Notes: generated by a model not told the origin, from the letters alone. Shown: positions 24,062-33,138, counted from the first letter of the stretch. The stretch is 64,000 nt of DNA from Dehalococcoidia bacterium (GCA_003104995.1 PQAO01000023.1:1-64000), one strand, 5' to 3'. Numbers and translations are program-made.

Positions 24062-24856
24062 TTACCCCGCCCGGGCGAGATGCTCCCGCAGCGCCGCCGT
24101 CACGGCCTCGGGGTTCTCCAGGGGCGAGTGGTGCCCGGCCGCGGGGATGCGCACCAGTTTCGCGCCCGGGATGGCCTCCGCGATCGCCTCTGCCCGGTCG
24201 GGGGTCGTGGCGATGTCCAGCTCCCCGACGATCACCGTGGTCGGCACCGAGATGATCCCCAGCCGGTCGAGTACATCCACCCGGTTCGTGACCGTCCGCA
24301 GCGCCCGGCCCGCGACCGCCTCCATGTCGTTCGCCGACAGCTTTTCGACCACCGCCGCCTTGCTCGCCGGGTCCGAAAGATACGGCGCGCCGAACAACAT
24401 GTTCGCGACCGGTTCGGCCACGGCCTGCCAGCCCATCGCCAGCACCGCCTGCCCCAGCTGCCCGTATGCGGCCACCTTCTCCGCCGATTCCGGCTGCGCG
24501 TCCGTGTCGAGCAGGGCGAGGCTCCGCACGCTGTGCGGGTGCTCCAGCGCCATCGGCATCGCCGTCATCCCGCCCATCGAGAGCCCGACGATGTGTGCGC
24601 TCGGTACACCGATTGAGTGCAGGAACGCGGCCATGTAGTCCGCCAGGTCGAAGAACGAGTATTCATGGTCCACGTCGGGCGTCTGCCCGTGCCCGATGAG
24701 GTCGACCGCGATGCAGCGGTAGTCGTCCCTGAGCGCAGCCACCTGGTTCTCCCAGAGCGTGTGGTCCCAGGTCAGCCCGTGGATGAAGAGGACCGGATCG
24801 CCGGCGCCCTCGTCGATGTAGTAGAAGGTCGCGTCGCGGACGGTCGCGGTCGGCAT
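24062..24856 (-). CDS. Alpha/beta-fold hydrolase
   Basis: 264 residues, AGGAG five bases before ATG 24856. Oxyanion-hole segment FIHGLTWDHTLWENQ, nucleophile Ser in VGLSMGGMTA, acid in VIVGELDIATTPDRA and His in PAAGHHSPLENP. The overall pattern resembles the lactone-hydrolase/haloperoxidase group (3-oxoadipate enol-lactonase-like), but no adipate pathway genes are adjacent. It diverges from the DUF169 gene with 77 bases between the starts. Confidence 0.9.
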   Translation of the reverse strand: MPTATVRDATFYYIDEGAGDPVLFIHGLTWDHTLWENQVAALRDDYRCIAVDLIGHGQTPDVDHEYSFFDLADYMAAFLHSIGVPSAHIVGLSMGGMTAMPMALEHPHSVRSLALLDTDAQPESAEKVAAYGQLGQAVLAMGWQAVAEPVANMLFGAPYLSDPASKAAVVEKLSANDMEAVAGRALRTVTNRVDVLDRLGIISVPTTVIVGELDIATTPDRAEAIAEAIPGAKLVRIPAAGHHSPLENPEAVTAALREHLARAG

Positions 24857-24933
24857 AGGTGCTCCTGGCGCGATATGCGCGGCCCGCCTGCGGGAGGGGT
24901 AGCATAGCCCAACTCTCTCCCGCGGAGGCCACC

Positions 24934-25737
24934 ATGGCTGTTATTGGCACAGACGAGATCGCAATCGACAACCCCGGGCAGTACGACTGGCCCGCCCTTG
25001 TGGGGGACCTCAACCGCCTGCTTCGCCTGAAGACGACCCCCATCGGCATGAAGATGTTCGCCACGAAGGCCGAGATGGAGGCGATCCCCCGCATCCGCCG
25101 CCCGAAGGACATCCACACCACCGACCAGATCGTCGCCCAGGCGGCCCGCCTCGGCTGGACCGTGGGCATCACCGCGGAAGACCTGGTTGGCGCCCAGTGC
25201 AGCGCGGTCATCGGCCTCTCGCCGCGCGACGACCGCTGGCTCTCCGGCAAGAACATGGCCGGGGTCTGGTTCGAGACCATCGAGGATTCGGCCGCCCACC
25301 AGGCCGCCATGGACACCGTCCCCTTCGGCCAGTACGAGGCGATGGCCGTCTCGCCCCTCACCTCCGGGAGGCTCGACCCGCCGGACATCTGCCTCGTCTA
25401 CGCAACACCGGGGCAGATGATCATCCTGATCAATGGCCTCCAGTGGAGCGGCTACCGGAAGTTCGAATGGAGCGTGGTCGGCGAATCGGCCTGCGCCGAT
25501 TCCTGGGGCCGCGCCCTCAAGACCGGCGAACCCAGCCTGGCCATACCCTGCTTCGCCGAACGCCGCTACGGCGGGGTCCTCGACGACGAACTCCTGATGG
25601 CGCTGCCGCCGAAGTACATCCCGCGGGCCATCGCGGGCATGGAGCGCCTCGCCGGGAACGGCCTCCGCTACCCCATCCCCCAGTACGGGATCCAGACCGA
25701 CGCCCGCGCCGGGCTGGCCGTCAGCTACGGGGGATAA
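24934..25737 (+). CDS. DUF169-family protein
   Basis: 267 residues from ATG 24934, with GGAGG just upstream. The family hallmarks are visible: an N-terminal LVGDLNRLLRLKTTPIGMKM, a Cys-containing GAQCSAVIGLSP, GLQWSGYRKFEWSVVGESAC, and LAIPCFAERRYGGVLDDELL. DUF169 proteins occur widely in anaerobes and Chloroflexota, and their function is not established; conserved Cys suggests a metal or redox site. It ends before a hairpin at 25743. It is not obviously linked to the flanking genes. Confidence 0.85.
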   Translation: MAVIGTDEIAIDNPGQYDWPALVGDLNRLLRLKTTPIGMKMFATKAEMEAIPRIRRPKDIHTTDQIVAQAARLGWTVGITAEDLVGAQCSAVIGLSPRDDRWLSGKNMAGVWFETIEDSAAHQAAMDTVPFGQYEAMAVSPLTSGRLDPPDICLVYATPGQMIILINGLQWSGYRKFEWSVVGESACADSWGRALKTGEPSLAIPCFAERRYGGVLDDELLMALPPKYIPRAIAGMERLAGNGLRYPIPQYGIQTDARAGLAVSYGG

Positions 25738-25742
25738 CCGAA

Positions 25743-25769
25743 ACCGCCGGGAGCACTGCTCGCGGCGGT
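25743..25769. terminator. Hairpin between convergent genes
   Basis: ACCGCC-GGGAGCA / TGCTCGC-GGCGGT arms with a one- to three-base loop, between the DUF169 gene and the convergent YgaP-like gene. No U-tract is seen on either side. Confidence 0.4.
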
Positions 25770-25796
25770 CCGGTTGGGGCACGGCTGGCGGCCGGA

Positions 25797-26069
25797 TTAT
25801 TGCTTCGGCGCGCGCGTCCCGCAGTACTTCGCCCCGATGAAGTGGCCGCCCCAAACGGGCGCCACCGGGCAGAGGTTGAACACCCCCGTCGCGATCGGGA
25901 CCAGCCCGAAGGCCGCGATGGCCAGGCCCGCCCCGCCGCCGACCACGGTCAGCCCGGTGCCGATGATGGTCGCCCCGATGGCCACCCTCACCGCCCGGCC
26001 GCCCTTCGATGCCATGAATCGGGAGAAGGCGCTGCCTTCCAGTTCCATAGTTTCGGAATTCAAGCTCAT
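25797..26069 (-). CDS. YgaP-like (DUF2892) small membrane protein
   Basis: 90 residues from ATG 26069; AGGGG is eight bases upstream. After a short cytoplasmic part (FSRFMASKGGRAVRV) two Gly/Ala-rich TM helices follow, AIGATIIGTGLTVVGGGAGL and a helix with FGLVPIATGVFNLCPVAPVWG. This is the DUF2892 layout in which the NLCP turn carries a Cys. In YgaP this domain is fused to rhodanese; here it is alone. It lies just downstream of the exporter gene with a heptamer repeat between. Confidence 0.8.
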   Translation of the reverse strand: MSLNSETMELEGSAFSRFMASKGGRAVRVAIGATIIGTGLTVVGGGAGLAIAAFGLVPIATGVFNLCPVAPVWGGHFIGAKYCGTRAPKQ

Positions 26070-26084
26070 CTGAAATACCCCTTC

Positions 26085-26116
26085 GAATCGTGAATCGTGA
26101 ATCGTGAATCGTGAAT
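26085..26116. repeat. Short heptamer repeat (GAATCGT, reverse of GATTCAC type)
   Basis: Four to five perfect GAATCGT units in tandem, inverted in orientation relative to the copies at 3979 and 33018. Lies in the 52-base gap between the exporter and the DUF2892 gene. Confidence 0.75.
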
Positions 26117-26121
26117 GGTGC

Positions 26122-28206
26122 TCAGTGGGCGAAGCGCACGTCCGGGAGCATCCGGTCGGCCCAGCGCGGGAGCCACCATGCGCGCCGCCCCACCAGGTGG
26201 AGGACTGCCGGCACGAGCACCAGGCGGACGAGGAACGCATCGACCAGCACCGCCGTGCCGAGGATGAGCCCCATCTCCTTCATGGGGAGCGTGCCCGCGA
26301 TGGCGAACGTGTAGAACACGGCGATCATCACGCCCGCGGCCGCCACGATTGGCCGCCCCGTGTGGGCGAGCGCGCCCTCCACCGCTTCCGAAGCGTCATT
26401 CGAACGCTCGAAGTGTTCGCGGGCCGAGGCCAGCAGGAACACCGTGTAGTCCATCGAAATGGCGAACACCAGCGCGAAGAAGAACAGCGGCGCCCACGAG
26501 GTCAGGTAGCCCTGGCTCTCGAAGCCCATCGGCCCCGCCGCCCAGCCGTGCTGGAACGCCAGCGCCCCGACACCGAAGGCCGCGCCCACCGAAAGCAGGT
26601 TGAAGACCACGCCCGCGAGGGCGATGAAGACCGCCTGCAGCGCGAACAGCAACAGCAGGAAGCCCAGCACCAGCACCACGCCGATCACGATCGAGGCGCG
26701 ACCGCGCAGCGTCTGGTCCAGGTCGTAGTTCTCCGCCACCGGTCCGCCCACCAGGATGTTGCCCGGCAGCGTCTCGCGGAGCGTATTCACGAGGCTGTAG
26801 ATCTCATCGCTCGATGGGTCGAACGCGCTCATCGCGGAGATGAGGCTCGCCCCTTCCGCACCCGGTTGCGCCGGGAACACCATCACGATGCCCTCGGTGC
26901 CGCCCAGGGTGTCCGCGACTGGCTGCGGGTCCGTCCCCGCGGGGACAATGACCTGGATGGGGCCGGGTGCGCCGGGGCCGAAGCCCGTGGCCAGCGCGTC
27001 ATAGCCCTCCCGCGCCTGGCGGTCGTCCGGCAGCACCGAGATGGATGGCATGCCGGTCTTCAGGTCGAGCAGCGGCGCGGTGAGGAGCAACAACACCACC
27101 GTCGAGCCGATAGCGAGCAGGCCCGCCCGCGACTGCACCCGCCGGGCGAACGCCGCCCACCACGGGCTGCGGTGCTCGCCCGCCGTATGCCAGGGGAGCG
27201 AAAGCCGGTTGATCCATGGCCCGATGACCGCCGGGAGGAGCGTCAGCGCCGCCAGTAGCACGAACGCCACCGCGAGCATCATGCCCGCCGCCATCGACCG
27301 GAACGCCGGGATGGGCACGAGCAGGATGGCCGAGAGGCTGATGAGCACGGTCAGCCCGCTGAAGAGCACCGCCTTGCCGGACGTGTCCATCGTCACCGCG
27401 ACCGCGAACTTTGGGTCCTCGGGCGTTGCGTGGATGGCGCCCCGGTAGCGAGACACGATGAACAACGCGTAGTCGATGCCCAGCGCCAGCGCGAACATGA
27501 TGGCGAAGTTCAGCGTCCAGATGGAGAGGTCCGTGAATTGCGTAACCCCGTACAGGACGCCCATCGCGGAAATCAGCCCGGCAGCCGTCAGCATGAGTGG
27601 CAGGCCCGCCGCGGCCAGCGAACCGAACGCGATCACGAGGATGACCAGCGTGATCGGCCAGGTCAGCATCTCGGCCTTCATCATCCCTTCGCGGTTGACC
27701 TCGTTGAAGTCGTTCCAGAAGGCGGGCGAGCCGGTCAGCGCGACCAGCACCTGGTCATCGCCAAGCGCCCCGACGTCGTCCGCGATCCGGCCCGCGGCAC
27801 GGACCGCTTCGGTCGGGTCGACAACCGCGCCGGCCTGCAGCATGACCGTCTTCCCGTCCTGGCTCGGCTGCGGGGGCACGGCCGGGCCGAACGCCTGTTC
27901 GTTTGCGAGGACCGCGTTGGCGGCGGCGATGCGCTCCGCGAAGGCCGGGTCCTCGTAGGCCAGCGTCTCCGATTGGAGGACGATCACCGCTGACTGCGAC
28001 GAAAGCCCACCGAACTCCCGTTCGATGACCTCGCGCGCGGCCAGCGAGTCAGAACCTTCGACTTCCCACATGGCGCCGGAAAGGGCGTGTTCCAGTTTCG
28101 GCGCGAACACACCGAGACCGGCGGCCACCAGCACCCACACCGCCACGACGGCGAGCCGGTGGGTGGCCATGAAGCGGCCAACGGCGCCGAGGGGGCCGGG
28201 CGTCAT
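26122..28206 (-). CDS. MMPL/RND-family exporter
   Basis: 694 residues, GGAGGG before ATG 28206. About 12 TM helices in two halves, each preceded by a large extracytoplasmic loop: TM1 at about 16-36, loop to about 165, a first TM block with the conserved GIDYALFIVSRYR stretch, a second loop at about 370-510, and a second block with ISMDYTVFLLASAREHF. This is the MmpL/YdfJ layout for export of lipids or hydrophobic toxins. It lies directly downstream of an ArsR gene (66 bases), which suggests inducible export. The substrate is unknown. Confidence 0.93.
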   Translation of the reverse strand: MTPGPLGAVGRFMATHRLAVVAVWVLVAAGLGVFAPKLEHALSGAMWEVEGSDSLAAREVIEREFGGLSSQSAVIVLQSETLAYEDPAFAERIAAANAVLANEQAFGPAVPPQPSQDGKTVMLQAGAVVDPTEAVRAAGRIADDVGALGDDQVLVALTGSPAFWNDFNEVNREGMMKAEMLTWPITLVILVIAFGSLAAAGLPLMLTAAGLISAMGVLYGVTQFTDLSIWTLNFAIMFALALGIDYALFIVSRYRGAIHATPEDPKFAVAVTMDTSGKAVLFSGLTVLISLSAILLVPIPAFRSMAAGMMLAVAFVLLAALTLLPAVIGPWINRLSLPWHTAGEHRSPWWAAFARRVQSRAGLLAIGSTVVLLLLTAPLLDLKTGMPSISVLPDDRQAREGYDALATGFGPGAPGPIQVIVPAGTDPQPVADTLGGTEGIVMVFPAQPGAEGASLISAMSAFDPSSDEIYSLVNTLRETLPGNILVGGPVAENYDLDQTLRGRASIVIGVVLVLGFLLLLFALQAVFIALAGVVFNLLSVGAAFGVGALAFQHGWAAGPMGFESQGYLTSWAPLFFFALVFAISMDYTVFLLASAREHFERSNDASEAVEGALAHTGRPIVAAAGVMIAVFYTFAIAGTLPMKEMGLILGTAVLVDAFLVRLVLVPAVLHLVGRRAWWLPRWADRMLPDVRFAH

Positions 28207-28272
28207 TCGAACCCTCCATGAAGATAGAACGATGAAACGGCCAATGTGGTTCCTCCAGTGGAATGCTTTGGG

Positions 28273-28605
28273 TTAGACGGCGGAGAAGGCGCGTACGTCC
28301 TCTTCGACCTGCTCACGCAGGCGGTCGCACACAAGGTCGCAAAGATGGGGCAGGCTCGGGTCGGAAACGCTGTAGAAGGCGGCAGTGCCTTCGGCCCGGC
28401 GGTGCACCATGCGGGCATCCGCAAGCGTCCGCAAGTGCTTGCTGATGTTCGCCTGGCTCATGCCCAGGCGCTCCACCAGCTCGCCGACGTTCAGCTCACC
28501 CTCCGCGAGGAGCGTGCGCAGGATCGCCAGGCGGGTGGAGTCGCCCAGCACGCGGAAGCGCTCGGCGACGTGTTCGAGGAGGTGCGCGGGTACCATCTCG
28601 GCCAT
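28273..28605 (-). CDS. ArsR-family repressor upstream of the exporter
   Basis: 110 residues from ATG 28605 (TAGAGT box seven bases upstream); a GTG at 28614 overlaps that box and is less likely. Winged helix: FRVLGDSTRLAILRTLLAEG, then LVERLGMSQANISKHLRTLA as the recognition helix, and a wing HRRAEGTAAFYSV. A single Cys pair region, LCDLVCDRLREQ, lies in the C-terminal helix (CxxxC), a possible metal or thiol sensor site. Operon order, arsR then exporter, suggests that it represses the efflux gene and itself through the element at 28613-28641. Confidence 0.9.
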   Translation of the reverse strand: MAEMVPAHLLEHVAERFRVLGDSTRLAILRTLLAEGELNVGELVERLGMSQANISKHLRTLADARMVHRRAEGTAAFYSVSDPSLPHLCDLVCDRLREQVEEDVRAFSAV

Positions 28606-28612
28606 GGGAGCC

Positions 28613-28641
28613 ACTCTATCGCTCTATAACGATTAACGCAA
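28613..28641 (-). promoter_or_regulatory. Promoter with embedded operator for the ArsR-exporter operon
   Basis: On the minus strand: TTGCGT at 28641-28636, a 17-base spacer, and TAGAGT at 28618-28613, seven bases before the ATG. Inside the spacer, ATCGTTATAGAGCGAT has ATCG/CGAT ends, an imperfect palindrome well placed for a repressor. Autoregulation is inference. Confidence 0.5.
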
Positions 28642-28841
28642 GCTTATCCGGCCGGTCCTGGCGGAAGCCGCCCTTTGTATGATCGTGATCACCCATTCCC
28701 AATGCCTCCAGAGCATCATTGATGTGTTAGGTTGCAATGGAAAAGCCTTGCGCATAAGTGCGGCATGCGGGATCCGCAGGCCGTGTTAGGAGCGTAGTAT
28801 CCGGCAGAATGGAAACCTGATCAGTGATATGGAGTAGATAC

Positions 28842-30704
28842 ATGGCTTCAGAGAACTACTGGCTGCGCAGAACTCGCACGGGCCGCGTAACGCGGCGGCG
28901 CTTCGTTGGAGGAGCCGCCGTCGCCGGTGTTGGGGTCGCGGGACTGGGCCTGGTCGGCTGCGGCGATGACGACGACTCGGTCGAACCGACCACGGCGCCG
29001 GATGGCACAACTCCCGGCACGACCCCCGGAGCCACAACGGCTGCGAGCCCCAGCGCCGTCGCAGCCGTTGATGGTGGCGTCCTGGTCAGGACCCTCGGAG
29101 CCACCCAGTTCGATTCGGTGGATCTCCACCGCGCGCAACGGGATGAGGTCGGTTGGCTCACTGGCTACACCCTCAACAAGATTGTGCGGTTCTCCAATCC
29201 CGACGCCGGCGACCTTGAGGCCGACCTCGCGGAGAAGTGGGAAACGCCGGATGCCCAGACCTACACGTTCTCCCTCCGCAAAGATGTGAAGTGGCAGAAC
29301 ACGCCCATCACCAACGGTCGCCAGTTCACTTCCGCCGACATCAAGTGGCACGTCGAGCGCCAGGCAGCCGGTCTCCTCCTCGATGGCACAGCCGCTTCCT
29401 TCCGCTTCAAGTCCGACTGGGTGGGAGTGAAGGTCGAGACGCCGGACGATTACACCGTCAAGCTCACCCTGCCGAAGCCCAACGGCGCATTCATGTCGCG
29501 CCTCGCCGCCTTCTTCGCCGGTGTCCCCAACCGGGAGGCGACGGAGAAGTTCGAGGGGAGCCACAACACGCTCACCCCGGATGCACAGCCCGCAACCAGC
29601 GCCTTCAAGATCCAGCAGTGGACCACGGGCAAGGACATCGTCCTCGCGAAGAATCCCGAGCACTTCCGCAAGGGTGAGCCCCACGTCGATGGCATCATCT
29701 ACCCGTGGGGTCTCTTCCAGGACCCGAATGCCTATCGCCTGGCCTTCGAGCAGAAGCAGGTCGACGGCTGGTCTTCCCCAGACGCTTCGGTCACGAAGTC
29801 CGTGGTCGAGGCCAACAAGGGCATGATGACCGAGAGCCTGAGCGGTGTATCGAACACGGTCCTCTTGCATCTCAACATGAATAAGCAGTTCAAAGACGTC
29901 CGCCTCGTGCGGGCGGTGAACATGGCCTATGACCGGCGCGCGCAGATCGAGGCGATCCACCAGGGGCTCGGACAGGTGAGCGGCCCCGTGACGTGGCTCC
30001 AGGAGGGCTGGGCCACCAAGCCCGACGACCTCATTAAGCACGAAGGCTACCGCGTCGATCGTGCTCTGGAGATGAAAGAAGCCCGCGCGCTCTGGGAGGC
30101 CGGCGGGGGGCCGGCGCTCGGGGATGTCGATATCAAGGTTGAGGCTTCGTTCGCCGCCCTCTGGCCGGACATGTACGCGTTCGTCCCGAAGATGCTCAAC
30201 GATGCCCTCGGCGTATCCCAGTTCAAGTCATCGAGGACCACGTACAACGAGGAAATCATCCCGAACCTGCTCAAAGGGGAGTATCCCAACTGGGTGGCCT
30301 GGACCAACGCGGTCGATAACCCCGACCCCCGCGTCGACATCTATGGCAAGTTCAACTCCGCCGGGACCCAGAACTGGAGCAAGGTAAACAACGCCGAACT
30401 CGACAAGCTCTTGAATGACGCTCTGCTCACCGCGGACACGGAGGAGGCCAAGGCGAAGATGCTCCAGGCCCAGGACATTCTCCTGAAGAATGGCCAGTTC
30501 GGCGCCTGCAACCTCTACAACTACATCAGCCGCGGCGCGCGCTGGAACTACCTCCACGCCACCACCAAGGATGAGGTAACCGGGGGCAAGTCCACCGGGG
30601 GCTTCTGGAATACCGCGGCCGGGAACCTCGAGGCGAAGTACACCTGGATCAACCCGAAGGATCCCAGCTACTCGGATGTGGTAAAAAACCGCAAGCTTCC
30701 CTAA
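28842..30704 (+). CDS. Substrate-binding lipoprotein, peptide/nickel ABC family (locus 2)
   Basis: 620 residues from ATG 28842, GGAG seven bases upstream. N-terminus ENYWLRRTRTGRVTRRRFVG, then a hydrophobic stretch and the lipobox Cys (LVGC) followed by GDDDDS and a Thr/Pro/Gly linker. SBP_bac_5 motifs: LAEKWETPDAQTYTFSLRKD, FTSADIKWHVERQ and AVNMAYDRRAQIEAIHQG. It is more diverged from the other four binding proteins than they are from each other in pairs. It starts a three-gene operon with two permeases and no ATPase. Confidence 0.93.
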   Translation: MASENYWLRRTRTGRVTRRRFVGGAAVAGVGVAGLGLVGCGDDDDSVEPTTAPDGTTPGTTPGATTAASPSAVAAVDGGVLVRTLGATQFDSVDLHRAQRDEVGWLTGYTLNKIVRFSNPDAGDLEADLAEKWETPDAQTYTFSLRKDVKWQNTPITNGRQFTSADIKWHVERQAAGLLLDGTAASFRFKSDWVGVKVETPDDYTVKLTLPKPNGAFMSRLAAFFAGVPNREATEKFEGSHNTLTPDAQPATSAFKIQQWTTGKDIVLAKNPEHFRKGEPHVDGIIYPWGLFQDPNAYRLAFEQKQVDGWSSPDASVTKSVVEANKGMMTESLSGVSNTVLLHLNMNKQFKDVRLVRAVNMAYDRRAQIEAIHQGLGQVSGPVTWLQEGWATKPDDLIKHEGYRVDRALEMKEARALWEAGGGPALGDVDIKVEASFAALWPDMYAFVPKMLNDALGVSQFKSSRTTYNEEIIPNLLKGEYPNWVAWTNAVDNPDPRVDIYGKFNSAGTQNWSKVNNAELDKLLNDALLTADTEEAKAKMLQAQDILLKNGQFGACNLYNYISRGARWNYLHATTKDEVTGGKSTGGFWNTAAGNLEAKYTWINPKDPSYSDVVKNRKLP

Positions 30705-30755
30705 AGAAGCGCACAGTACGCCCCGGCGAAGCCACGACAAGGAGAGTACGAGTAC

Positions 30756-31715
30756 TTGACCAACTACATCGTTCGGCGATTGCTGCTCAATGTGCTCGTC
30801 CTCTGGTTCGTGGCTTCGCTGGTGTTTATCGGGACGCACGCGCTGCCCGGTGATTTCGCGGAACTCCGGGTGGCGTCCACCTTCACCGGGGCGGACCAGA
30901 CCGAGGCGATCGCATTCGCCCGCAAGGAACTGGGCCTCGATAAGCCCCTCTGGCACCAGTACGTCATTTTCATGGGCGAACTCGCCCGCGGCGACCTGGG
31001 CACGTCCCTCGAAAACCAGCGGAGCACCTGGAGCGAACTGGGTGATCGCCTTCCGGCCACGCTCGAGCTCGGCACCCTCGTCGTGCTCATTTCGTTCTCG
31101 CTCAGCCTACCCATCGGCGTGGTCAGCGCCGTCAGGCAGAACACATGGGTGGACTATGTGCTCCGGGGCTTCTCCATCCTCGGGGTGGCGATGCCGGTGT
31201 TCGTGGTTGCCATCCTGCTGTCGCTGCTCGTCATCAAATTCTCGCTGTTCAAGATCGACCTCATCGGCCACCCGCATTTCTGGACCGACCCGGCCGCCGC
31301 GGCGAAGCTCTATGTGATCCCGGCAATCGCCGGCGGGATTTCGGGCGGCGCGGGCGTCATGCGCCTCCTCCGGTCGCAGATGCTCGAGGTGATGCGCCAG
31401 GACTACATCCGCACGGCCCGCGCGAAGGGGCTCTATGACCGCAATATCTGGGTGCGCCACGCCCTCAAGAACGCCATGTTGCCGGTCCTCACCGTCATGG
31501 GGCTCACCATCAGCAGCATCGTCGGCGGCCAGATCATCCTCGAAAGCATGTTCAACATCGATGGCGTGGGCCGCTTCCTGCTGGCCAAGCTCACGACGCG
31601 CGATTTCGCGCCCTTCCAGGGGACGGTGCTCGTCATCGCCTTCGTCATCGTCACCGTGAACCTGGTGGTCGACCTGGCGTACGCGTGGCTCGACCCGCGC
31701 ATCCGCTACAGCTAA
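30756..31715 (+). CDS. ABC transporter permease, DppB type (locus 2)
   Basis: 319 residues from TTG 30756; AGGAGAG is nine bases upstream and the family start MTNYIVRRLLL follows at once, so the TTG is convincing. About six TM helices. The segment GDLGTSLENQRSTWSELGDR is typical for DppB proteins, the EAA loop is TARAKGLYDRNIWVRHALKN, and the tail ends AYAWLDPRIRYS. An insertion near FSLFKIDLIGHPHFWTDP lengthens the loop between TM helices. Pairs with the gene at 31733. Confidence 0.93.
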   Translation: MTNYIVRRLLLNVLVLWFVASLVFIGTHALPGDFAELRVASTFTGADQTEAIAFARKELGLDKPLWHQYVIFMGELARGDLGTSLENQRSTWSELGDRLPATLELGTLVVLISFSLSLPIGVVSAVRQNTWVDYVLRGFSILGVAMPVFVVAILLSLLVIKFSLFKIDLIGHPHFWTDPAAAAKLYVIPAIAGGISGGAGVMRLLRSQMLEVMRQDYIRTARAKGLYDRNIWVRHALKNAMLPVLTVMGLTISSIVGGQIILESMFNIDGVGRFLLAKLTTRDFAPFQGTVLVIAFVIVTVNLVVDLAYAWLDPRIRYS

Positions 31716-31732
31716 CACACGGAGCTCCCAAC

Positions 31733-32728
31733 GTGGCTCACATTCAGACGCCCGACGCCCTGTCCCCAGCCGGATACGTCGACTTCTCCCGCCGCCGGAC
31801 CTTCGGGTCCGTCATGCGCAAGACGGGCGCCCTCGCGCGACGAAACAAGTTGGGGGCGTTCGGGGTCGTCCTCGTCATCATCGTCCTGGCCATGGCGATC
31901 ATGGCCCCGCTCATCCAGCGCTACGACGACAACGAGTCGTTCCAGACGGCCAATCCAAAGTTCAATCCGACCGCCAACCCGCTCGATATCGCCAACGACC
32001 CGGGCCTGGGCTCGCCATACATCCTCGACCGGTGGGAGAGCCCGCTGAGCAGCAAACACTGGCTGGGGACCGACCAGCTGGGGCGCGATATCTACGCCCG
32101 CATCGTCGTGGGCGCTCGCCTGGCCGTGATCATTGGCGTTGGCGCATCGCTGATTGCCGTCGTCCTCGGTACCGTGGTCGGGCTCTTCTCCGGCTACTTC
32201 GGCGGCAAGCTGGACCTCTTTCTCCAGCGGTTCGTCGACGGCATCCAGGCCTTCCCCGGGCTCGTCCTGCTCCTGCTCATCGTCTCGGTTATGGACCAGC
32301 CGAGCCTTGCGCTCACGGTCATCGCCCTGGGCGTCCTGGGCTTTGCCACCTCGGTTCGCATCGTGCGTTCCTCGGTCCTCGCCGTCTCGCAAGCGACCTA
32401 CATCGAGGCTGCCCGTTCCTACGGCGCGACGAGTCTCCGCATCATGCTTCAGCACGTCCTGCCCAACATCCTGTCGGCCATCCTGATCGTCTTCTCGATC
32501 AGTATCGGGGCCTACATCCTTGCCGAGGCGTCCCTGTCGTTCCTCGGCCTTGGCCCCGCCGACAAGACCACCTGGGGGAAGATGGTCAACGCCGGCCGTG
32601 TCTCGCTCGACCTTCATCCCTGGGAGTCGGTGCTCTCGGGCGCGGCGATCACCATCGCCGTGCTCGGCTTCAACCTGGCCGGCGATGCCATCCGCGACGA
32701 GCTGGACCCGCGCCTCCGCGGCCGTTAG
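31733..32728 (+). CDS. ABC transporter permease, DppC type (locus 2)
   Basis: 331 residues from GTG 31733 with GGAG eight bases upstream. A cytoplasmic N-terminus of about 55 residues is followed by TM1 (VVLVIIVLAMAIMAPLI) and an extended extracytoplasmic loop of about 50 residues (ESFQTANPKFNPTANPLDIA), longer than in the other two DppC-type proteins here. The signature WLGTDQLGRDIYARIVVGAR and the EAA loop EAARSYGATSLRIMLQHVLP are intact. Ends GDAIRDELDPRLRGR. Confidence 0.93.
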   Translation: MAHIQTPDALSPAGYVDFSRRRTFGSVMRKTGALARRNKLGAFGVVLVIIVLAMAIMAPLIQRYDDNESFQTANPKFNPTANPLDIANDPGLGSPYILDRWESPLSSKHWLGTDQLGRDIYARIVVGARLAVIIGVGASLIAVVLGTVVGLFSGYFGGKLDLFLQRFVDGIQAFPGLVLLLLIVSVMDQPSLALTVIALGVLGFATSVRIVRSSVLAVSQATYIEAARSYGATSLRIMLQHVLPNILSAILIVFSISIGAYILAEASLSFLGLGPADKTTWGKMVNAGRVSLDLHPWESVLSGAAITIAVLGFNLAGDAIRDELDPRLRGR

Positions 32729-32753
32729 GGACGCTAACCTTCGCCCCGAAACG

Positions 32754-32960
32754 CTACCGCTGCCGCTCTTCCCACAGCCCGCAGGTCGTCTCCGTATCGT
32801 CCAGGAACGGCCCGACGCACTCCCGCCCATCGCGGATGATGTGCCGGCAGATGTTGATCAGCCCCTGCCCGAGCCGGTGGCTCCCCATCGTCATCTGCAA
32901 ATAGGCGCACTTCGCCGCGAAGCGCGTGGGCACCGGGTCGGCGTGCAATGCGGGTTCCAT
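32754..32960 (-). CDS. Small Cys-containing hypothetical protein (68 residues)
   Basis: ATG 32960 with GGATCGAG immediately upstream. The sequence includes four Cys (AKCAYLQ, NICRHII, RECVGPF and ETTCGLW), spaced about 16, 9 and 11 residues apart, which could bind one metal ion or form disulphides. The middle is basic (HRLGQGLINICRHIIRDGRE). There is no signal peptide. The competing frame 32734-33036 has low-complexity Arg/Ala content and is rejected. No family name. Confidence 0.6.
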   Translation of the reverse strand: MEPALHADPVPTRFAAKCAYLQMTMGSHRLGQGLINICRHIIRDGRECVGPFLDDTETTCGLWEERQR

Positions 32961-33017
32961 CTCGATCCAACTCTACCGGCGATTTGGCAAGCGACAAACG
33001 CAATCCCGGGGGCTCCA

Positions 33018-33056
33018 TTTTCGATTCACGATTCACGATTCGCGATTCACGATTCC
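33018..33056. repeat. Short heptamer repeat (GATTCAC type)
   Basis: TTTTC then GATTCAC, GATTCAC, GATTCGC, GATTCAC, GATTCCC. Same family and orientation as the copy at 3979. The 244-base gap 32961-33204 also holds the fragment at 33099. Confidence 0.75.
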
Positions 33057-33098
33057 CACCCCTCGCCCGGCGCCGCCCATGCCGGCGATCGAGGCGCC

Positions 33099-33138
33099 CG
33101 AGGCGCGCCGGTCATGGCGCGCTGGGATGCCCCTCGCC
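33099..33138. repeat. Fragment of the 2.9-3.4 kb repeat
   Basis: CGAGGCGCGCCGGTCATGGC followed by GCGCTGGGATGCCC matches the core of unit 3 at 3161. This shows that the repeat is dispersed in the genome and not a one-off tandem array. Confidence 0.75.

Noticed and set aside
23496-24255. Several long open frames across the hairpin repeats
   Set aside because: They exist because the repeat has no stop codons in those frames; composition is periodic and not protein-like, and frames overlap on both strands.
24466-24699. Plus-strand frames inside the hydrolase gene
   Set aside because: Mirror frames of a high-GC gene; no start site and no homology-like features.
32734-33036. 100-residue frame overlapping the Cys-containing small gene
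   Set aside because: Arg/Ala/Gly low complexity; the other frame has a better ribosome site and protein-like sequence.
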